A DNA stretch of 64,000 nucleotides from assembly GCF_964275005.1 (NCBI RefSeq), contig NC_092686.1, positions 15,877,696-15,941,695 of the forward strand. The letters are read 5' to 3'. The notes under the pieces are model-generated. The model saw nothing but the letters and a program-made list of their open reading frames with translations, was not told the origin of the DNA and did not search any database. The stretch comes from Diadema setosum (lineage: Eukaryota; Echinodermata; Echinoidea; Diadematoida; Diadematidae). Each line of letters begins with the position of its first letter. Position 1 is the first letter of the stretch. A program made the position numbers and the translations under genes. Positions 56,107 through 64,000 of this stretch are shown here, piece after piece.

Positions 56107-56892
56107 AGGCCCGGTCCCACTGGCCGACGGACACAAAGCGTATGCAGAAAGGACACAGCGGACGAGCAAAATTTCGGGGATGGCTTCATCCGCTTTCATC
56201 CGCTCCAGAAATTGACAAAATTGGCGAAAATTGGCGGTAACAGAACGGAAATAGAACGGACGTGGGTAGTATGTAGCGGGGATGTCAAACGGATGTTCAT
56301 CGGAAGCCTAGCGGATGAAAGCGGATGGAAGGGGATGACAGCTCCGAAGGGGTTACCGGAGATAATTGCGAAACGGACGCATAGCAGAAAAAGCGGACGC
56401 AGAGTGGATGCAGAGCGGATGCAGAGCGGATGCAGAGGGGATGCTTTCGAAATGCTTTAGATACGAGATGCATACGCTTACATCCTTTCTATTAACGTGC
56501 TATTAACGATGTAAAGACGTTCCACGTACCATATCTTTCCTCCCTCTTTCCGTTTTTAGCTGCAGCGGATGTGAGTTGCGAGGATGCCCAGAGGATGCAG
56601 AGAGGATGCAGCGGACGTTTAAGGGACGCCGCACGGACATACAACGTTTGTTGCTCGTATGTCGCGGATTTACATCGTACACAGCGGAAAGTTCGTCCGT
56701 TCTAAAAGTTTTAAGCAGCTTAAAACTTTTTGCGCGGATGAAATCACAGTGGACGGATGCTCGATGGATAGAGCGGATGAAACACGTATGCGATGGGTAC
56801 ACAGCGGATTCGTAGCGTTTTCCAACGGATGGCAAGATTTTTTGTACGCTTTACATCCTCTTTGCATCCGTAAGTGCAGTGGGACCGGGCCT
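56107..56892. mobile_element. 786-bp Harbinger-like element with TTA duplications
   Basis: AGGCCCGGTCCCACTG at the left is exactly mirrored at 56877-56892, with TTA at 56104-56106 and 56893-56895. Three-base TWA duplications are typical of PIF/Harbinger. The inside is packed with GCGGATG/GCGGACG and complements. No transposase frame was recognised. Confidence 0.88.
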
Positions 56893-57407
56893 TTACCTTG
56901 TCACGACGACTGACGTAGGAGGTGCTCAATACAAGTTCTAACACAAAGCCAGGGCAACCGAGATAGCTCGAGTTTTTAATAAGAGGTAAGGGGAAAACAA
57001 CAACAAAAACAACGACGTTTTGCTCCGTGAGGGGAAGAACCTCGAGTGCCCCTTTCTAGCCTTTGTCCCAGGCTAAAAACCCAAGATATTGTATATAGGG
57101 CGTATGTCTTTCATTAATATGGTTTCGACTGCGGGTAATATTGTAAACAAGAAAAGCTATCGTATAATACTAGTATAAGATGAGAATGCAAATACGTTTC
57201 CTTTAGGTAAAATAGCATTTACTTAATGAAATTATTGCATAAAATACATGATGTGCTTTTGATCTACACAAAGGGACACGATTTCTTTGTGTATGTGTGT
57301 ATGCGTGTGTTCTGTGTGTGTCTGTTAGTTGCTTTTTATACTTTTATTTTCTTGACTTTGATCTGATGAGCATAAAATTACACAGTTTTTATTTATAAAT
57401 AATCTTC

Positions 57408-57945
57408 AAAGACATTTTAAATACAATTTGAACACGGTTAGGCCTACCAATGTTAGTCGAAATTGTTAATGACTTCCATAACTGCCGATTAAAGCATTAG
57501 AACATCCCCGTAACTACCATCACCACTGGTAAAAATGTGACACATCCACACACGCAAACAAATACACACATACATACATACAATTTTTTTTTTAGAAAGT
57601 TTTATTTCGATTCTATTCAATACAAACGAAATTTACAAATAAAAATGGCACTTCGAATATCTTAATCGGCAGTTAATAATTTTCAAAGACATTTTAAATA
57701 CAATTTGAACACGGTTAGGCCTACCAATGTTAGTCGAAACTGTTAATGACTTCCATAACTGCCGATTAAAGCATTAGAACATCCCCGTAACTACCATCAC
57801 CATTGGTAAAAATGTGACACATCCACACACGCAAACAAACACACACATACATACATACATTTTTTTTAGAAAGTTTTATTTCGATTCTATTCAATACAAA
57901 CGAAATTTACAAATAAAAATGGCACTTCGAATATCTTAACAAAAT
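57408..57945 (+). repeat. Tandem duplication, two near-identical 277-bp units
   Basis: The sequence beginning AAAGACATTTTAAATACAAT at 57408 restarts at 57685. The copies differ at a handful of positions, such as the length of a T run and one base after CACCA. The duplication looks recent. Confidence 0.9.
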
Positions 57946-58260
57946 CAAACGAGTTTATTGTCCGTCTTTACTACAAATTAAATCTTTCAAATTGATGAAT
58001 TAACTTGTGTAGATTTCTTTTATTGCAACTGATTGACAAAGTGCTCTTTATCAACATAAACAAACACCGATTATTTAGAGTATTTTCTATAATGTATGAT
58101 TACTAATAAAACCAGAAACCTACTGAACAATCTGTGCTTATTTACATCGATGAAAGGCAATTTGTCAATCAGTCGCAATGAAAGGTCAGCTTACTACGAT
58201 AAAAATAGCTTATAACATTTTGCATGATATTGATTTATTATATGGAAGTCATTAACATGG

Positions 58261-58622
58261 ACGGTGAGTTGGCTCGGTCGGTAGCGCGTCTGCCTCACGA
58301 TCCTAAGGGCCCGGGTTCGAACCCGAGTCTGGACTGAGCAATGTTGTGTGTATAATCATACCGTCCCCTCTAGCAGGAGGCAAAACACTCTGTCCCTCGG
58401 ATAGGACATAAAATGGAGATCCCGTGTATGAGAGTCACAACTCATGCACGTGAAAGATCCCGCTTCATTCATTCATCGCAAAGAGCAGGATGTTTAACCC
58501 GGTGAAGTGGTCCCACCTCACATCCAACTAGACCCCATGGAAGACCAGCTTATAGTGTAGCTGAATATGGGCTATCCAGCCATCTTCACATATGGAAATG
58601 AACAATATCAATAACAATATTC
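58261..58622 (+). mobile_element. tRNA-derived SINE
   Basis: A tRNA-like head carries an A box TGGCTCGGTCGG (58270-58281) and a B box GGTTCGAACCC (58314-58324) with normal spacing. It continues into about 280 bp of unrelated body and an AATA-rich 3' end (AACAATATCAATAACAATAT). The head lacks a 3' acceptor-stem match, so it is not a working tRNA gene. Confidence 0.8.
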
Positions 58623-59299
58623 AATTATCGTGATCAAGTGACGTATATATGTGATCATACAAAGTAGATACATAACTGCAGAATATTATGTTAAAACACA
58701 ACGACAAAGATCCTTCCTTTTCACCTGTACCATGGCTCTAAATCCCATACCTCCACATAACAGTGCATAATACAGGCACCTGCCATCCCTCCCAACCTCC
58801 TACACAGGGCCTATACTTCTCTATTGAAATCCAGACATTTACCCCATCGCAACCCCCAAGCGCATGCGTAACTTCTCACCATTCCCTGCCGTTTATAAAT
58901 TCAGTAACCGTTTTTTTTTTTACTTCTTATACCTCTTTATGATAGATTTCAATAGTAGAACCTACATTTATTCTGTGTAACAAGATTTAGGCCTAAGTGC
59001 ATGTTCACAACAAAATGCATTCAGTGAAACTATAGAAACGAACACGTGCACACGCACACACACACACATGCACACATTTTTTCAATGATATTTTTACTCA
59101 ATGTCACCATCGTTTTCACAATGAAACGAAGATTAACATTCACCGTGATCAACGTGATCAGACCTTGGTCAGACTGAAAAACTTCTGCTTAATCGTACAA
59201 AATAGACCAATGAATATAGGACGGCATGACGTGAACGCCTGCTTAATCGTACAAAACCGTACGAAGTCGACAAATGCACATACTCAAATACAAACATTC

Positions 59300-59376
59300 A
59301 CATACACACAAGCACACCCACACACACACACACGCACACACACACACACACGCACACACACACACACACACACACT
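59300..59376 (+). repeat. (CA)n microsatellite
   Basis: CA repeats with a few G substitutions. Confidence 0.92.
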
Positions 59377-60110
59377 AAACCTGTAAGTACACAGCAGGAG
59401 AGATTGCTTCGCAAAAACCTGCTATTCTGAAACTTCTTGTTTCCAATAGGCTAATGTATAAAGTAAAACAATATTTTTTTTTTCAGTTCACTAAGTTCAT
59501 TCAACTATATAATACATTATACAATTATATTTTAATCCGTTTCATGTTACTAGTAGTTTGGCAGGTAAGCTATGGGTAAGCTAGTTCTGCATGCTGTGTG
59601 GTTGCCAGATACAACCTTCGTTTCACATTTCTGTATTAAATGTGAATCTGTATTAGATAAACAAATTATTTCTACAAGTATTATGTAGGCCTACGATGTA
59701 CAAAAATAATGTAGATGAAAGCAAACATGGAGCATTCTGAATTAAAATCGTAACAGCCTTGTGCGACAACTTGTGTTTTACTTTTAGCTGTGTTCGTCGG
59801 CCGTGGTCGCGACTGCGGGGCGAGAATGAGTCAAGATTTGTCACCAGACCCAGCATTTAACCGGGAGATCATCACCACGGAAGAGTCTAGCATTTTATTA
59901 GTCATGCAGCCAAAAATTACAAACATGCCACCAATGGAATGTATGTTCATAACCGCAGACACAAACTCGGGCGCACATCAGCCGCCACATCCATGCGGAC
60001 TTGTAGACTCGTCTCACGAAAACACATCCGCACATACACGCACGCACTCGCGCGCACATGCACACATTGCTAGTACATTATACATGTATTTTATAAATGC
60101 ATATGCACGC

Positions 60111-60117
60111 GCACACA

Positions 60118-60154
<37 letters not shown>

Positions 60155-60181
60155 ACATACACACACATACACACACACACA
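60111..60181 (+). repeat. (CA)n microsatellite
   Basis: CA/TACA repeats. A smaller CA run is at 60328-60361. Confidence 0.92.
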
Positions 60182-61086
60182 CTTTTTGTCAATCTTTTAT
60201 ATTTCTTTCTTTTTCATATGAACAATATACAAATTAGTTATTGCAAAATAATACAAATTTCATTATAACATCATGAATTCCACATTGTCAATATTACGAA
60301 TGGAAAAGAAAGAATTTTGTATATACACACACGCGCGCGCGCACACACACACACACACACCCTCGCAATCATGCACACCCAATCAGGCACAACAAATTAC
60401 CAAAATTCTTGTAAGATTTTTACTGCCGATGACAACATATGCATACCATCGCAGTTTTTTTCATATGACACAATGTACAAATTGGATTTTAAATTCACTT
60501 CCGAGCACGATCTCACGTCTTTCGAGGTCGATATTTTCGAGATTATTTTAGCAATTCTACTATTTCACTGTCCAGGCCTACTATCCCCGTTCTCGAGCAA
60601 AATGATAAATATGCACAGGAAACACATAATATTATACGATACGACACACACGCAAACACATTGCAACGACACTATGGCTACTCAACATAGCATTAGGCAT
60701 ACATGTTCAGTGAATAATACTCATTGATACTAATAATACTCACTATTATCGCCGTTATTATCATTAGCAGGACGTGGCACATTCTCGGTATTTTTTTTTT
60801 TTTTCATTTGTTCAGACAGGCGCTGTAGCAAATAAATAATTATAAAAAAGAGTGCATTTACATTGTTCAATGGTCTTGTTTGAATCGTTACATCATTACC
60901 TTTTCTATAGATTGCATCACCTTACGTAATTTTCGCCGCCGTCAATATTCCAATTGAAATTGGCCTTTGTATATTGGCTTTTAGATAGTACACATAATAG
61001 TATCGTATGTATAACGTATACTATATCCATGACAATTACTAAAGATGTTAATTTCCTGCTTTCGTGGGGGAGGGGAATATTGCACT

Positions 61087-61641
61087 CAGGGGTGTCGGGG
61101 TGGGGGGGGGCGGCAGGAGGCAGTTGTCCCCTCTCCCCCATAAAAGTGTTGAGGAAACATATCATTTTGTCCTCCCATATGTCCCAATTTTTGGAAGGTT
61201 TTCTTGCTTTTTTGATAGAAAATTGCCCAAATATGTCGCCTATTAATGCACCAGATCATTAAATGGAATTTCAATTTGAAAATGCAAAATCTCTCTTGCA
61301 TTGGAGGGGACACCGGGCCCTCCCACACCCTCCCCCGCTCGGTCTCTTTCCATAGAATTAGTACACTTTTGAGATTGACAAATTAAAGTGTGCGCCAGAT
61401 CTGGTCCAAAAATGCAGAAGTTCCGCCATATGGGAGGGGATATCCCCTTCCAATTAACCCTTGCTCCGCTCAGTTCCACTCCATTAAAAGATTTAGTTTT
61501 CCTTTTCCCAAAATTCCATCAAAAATGTGTATACGTGATATTTTCACTTCAATTCTGAAAATACAAAAGCTCCCTCATATTATGGAGGTGGGGGTGCGGA
61601 TCACCCCCTCCCCGTGCTCGGCCCCCTTCTCGACACCCCTG
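61087..61641. mobile_element. hAT-like 555-bp element (CAGGGGTGTCG ends)
   Basis: CAGGGGTGTCG at 61087 is mirrored by CGACACCCCTG at 61631-61641. CAGGGG termini are typical of hAT elements. The interior contains two or three diverged units with GGGAGGGGATAT-type and CTCCCCC motifs. The 8-base flanks share only ATTG, so no duplication is demonstrated. Confidence 0.72.
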
Positions 61642-62595
61642 ATTGTATAGGCCTACTCCCTCGACATAACTATGGGGCATTATCATCAGGATAACTGAGT
61701 TGAAGCAAAACCTCTGTAGAATATCATTTTCAACGTATGTTATATATATGCATGCGTGGTGATTGTAAGTCTATATGCATGTATGTATAATACATATGCC
61801 TATATGGCGTGTAAACATGTGTATATCCATACCCATTTACACCTATCATTGCATTTCTTCCTTTTCCTTTCAAGAATGGGAAGTAACTCAAATTAAAAAT
61901 GAAACTCTGTTATCCAAGTTATTGAATAAGTACACATTGATTTCATCATAGGCTAATAGTTTCATATTATCAAGTTCCGTTGTTTAACGGAAATGTTCAG
62001 CCGGCGTAGCCCGAGTTGATATGATTTCTGTCTGTTCTTCCTGCCGTTTAAGATTTCAAACACACATGTACACAACAGTATTTTCCGTAGATACTATTTC
62101 CTTGAGAGTGTTGTGGCAGAACCGCACTTTGTAAGCGATCCACCGAAAAGGGCGACATGAATCTATGGCGCTGTAAAACATTTGAATGATACTGCGTTGT
62201 ATGGCTCTGCCAATCAGGAACCTCACTGACTCTGCGTAAAAGTGTTAACATGAAAGGACGAGCGTGTTTGTGCGTTTGTATGTCTGTGAGTGTGTGTGGT
62301 ATATGTTTCTCTCTTTTTCCCGAGTCTTTCCCCACTCTTCACTTCCATTTGACACGGTTCTTAAGTTAATATAGAAGGCTCAACTTTGTTTTTAAGACAT
62401 CAAATTAAATCATACCTCACAAATAAATCTTTAAATCGTTGCTAAATGAAACCATGTCTGGAAGAGATTATATTTTTGATATCAAATCATGCAATGGATG
62501 TTAACGTGTTTTTTTTTTTTTTCAAAGTTAAGTTACTAAACTGTTGACAAATACAATTTGTAGGCATACAATGGCCTTACGTGGATCATATATTA

Positions 62596-62770
<175 letters not shown>

Positions 62771-62780
62771 ATGTATATAT

Positions 62781-63031
62781 ATGAAGAGTTTGTTTGCAAA
62801 AACCGATAAGTCCATATTTGCCAAAAGGAGATATTTGCGATTAAAGGTCAAGAAAAATAAAGAGAATAATAAGAAAATTGTTGCTTCTTTTGACCATAAC
62901 TTCAAAAATGTACATTTATATGTAGTGACCAATATATCATTTAAAAGGTATTATTTTGTACTTTATGACAGAGACCGTACTTCAAAATCTTCAAAAATGG
63001 ACTTATCGGTTTTTGCAAACAAACTCTTCAT
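62781..63031. mobile_element. 251-bp element with 35-bp perfect inverted ends
   Basis: The ends begin ATGAAGAGTTTGTTTGCAAA and are exact inverted copies for 35 bases (62781-62815, 62997-63031), lying in TA-rich flanks. The interior is short and non-coding. The family is unassigned, possibly mariner-like with a TA target. Confidence 0.9.
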
Positions 63032-63909
63032 ATGTATCATATGCCACTTTATATGAACGAGATATCATGTGAAATTTTAAGTGCTTTGTCTCGTCTTTCA
63101 TTACACTGCTTTGTGGTAGGCAAAAAGCAACACAAAGTGAAGTAAGAACTGAGGAAAGCTGATTCTTTTGCCAAGATTTTTTTTTTTAATATTGTTATAG
63201 TCTTTAACGCATGAGCATTATAAGTAAAGAACATTTACAGTTTATGAGCCATCTTCAAGCTCATAGCACAGATAAATGAATTTACTGCCTTTTAGTTTAC
63301 AAACTCGGTTTGTTTTCAGCTATAGAATGTATAATTTCCATCATTTTGATCTTTATGAATTTATCCCTGTTTGTGTAATTATTGTTTGATCACTCAGTAT
63401 GATTTCATTCGAAACGTTTGTTGCCAAGCTATTGGTTCCTCGTCATCTCAATCAAAAATGAAATATTCAGAATATGAAATGGTCATTCATAACAACAACA
63501 AAATCGACAAATTCAATAAAGCACATGAAATATAAACTTCCATTGACAACTCGTTGGGAATTTACCATTAACACGGCGTGTGAGTGATCTTATTGCATAT
63601 ACAAGAGGCTAGTATTCATGAGTTCATACAGGAAAATGGACCTATACACTGCGTCGACTTTACACAGGTAAAAAAGAATCATATTTGAACTGGAATATTA
63701 TATGATAGTTATGATACAACTCATTTATATTGCGCCGTTATACGAGGCATGTTCGTCCATGGCTCCAATGTTATCAGTTTTTCTGCAGATTACGAGCAGT
63801 GGATAATCAATTACCACGGATCGGATAGCCATTACGACTTGTACTAAAAGGTGCAGGATTGCGTCGTGTATCGATATAGCGTTGACTGGATCCCCACAAT
63901 TCCACCAAA

Positions 63910-63925
63910 GCCCCCCCCCCCTTTT

Positions 63926-63956
<31 letters not shown>

Positions 63957-63957
63957 T
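63910..63957 (+). repeat. C, T and CT runs
   Basis: A C run and a T run followed by a perfect CT microsatellite near the right edge. Confidence 0.9.
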
Positions 63958-64000
63958 TGACAACAATAGTAATAATGTCAGCAATAACATCAACAACACC

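Noticed and set aside
58261..58335. Functional tRNA gene
   Set aside because: A and B boxes are present but the sequence does not close an acceptor stem and runs into a SINE body.
59790..60221. 143-residue open frame after a tttag-like acceptor
   Set aside because: Half is His-Thr from CA repeats; the remainder matches nothing known.

Overview
The window is animal (metazoan) nuclear DNA. Its genes are split by GT-AG introns of 0.4-3 kb, the intergenic DNA is AT-rich, and it is full of short inverted-repeat elements, microsatellites and a tRNA-derived SINE. The protein matches and the repeat style suggest a marine invertebrate, probably a deuterostome such as an echinoderm; this is inference. 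There are no bacterial-style operons, CRISPR arrays or viral genes.

Three genes can be rebuilt exon by exon with intact splice sites and reading frame. (1) UBA3, the catalytic subunit of the NEDD8-activating E1, lies on + and enters from the left edge: its last seven coding exons occupy 847-11779 and encode the final 233 residues, starting just before the catalytic-cysteine motif. (2) TSR2, an escort factor for ribosomal protein eS26, lies on - from 24334 down to 20937: five coding exons, with the first coding exon not found. (3) TAF3, a TFIID subunit, lies on + at 30269-41678: eight exons giving a complete 1078-residue protein with an N-terminal histone fold, a long Lys-rich linker and a C-terminal PHD finger. 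UBA3 and TSR2 are convergent; TSR2 and TAF3 are divergent and separated by about 5.9 kb holding a CpG-rich stretch with a YY1-like site. The genes share no pathway beyond general cell maintenance (neddylation, 40S ribosome assembly, transcription initiation).

Layout: 1-11.8 kb UBA3 and its introns, which hold two inverted-repeat families, a nested insertion at 1.4-2.6 kb, a microsatellite block at 4.4-4.9 kb and a GGATAC-rich CpG-rich patch at 8.6-8.9 kb; 11.8-20.9 kb intergenic with a 1.1 kb element carrying AGGTCA repeats and several TTAA-flanked fold-back elements; 20.9-24.3 kb TSR2; 24.3-30.3 kb the divergent gap; 30.3-41.7 kb TAF3 with elements in most introns; 41.7-64 kb no recognisable gene, but at least a dozen elements with terminal inverted repeats (several with target-site duplications), tandem duplications and microsatellites.

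The most interesting material is in the repeats: a three-copy inverted-repeat family with TTAGGG-like interiors; a 1.08 kb element with a hairpin at each end, whose borders are fixed by an unoccupied copy of its target elsewhere in the window; and an element carrying AGGTCA direct repeats at about 145-bp spacing. Coordinates were read by eye from the sequence; no database search was run.
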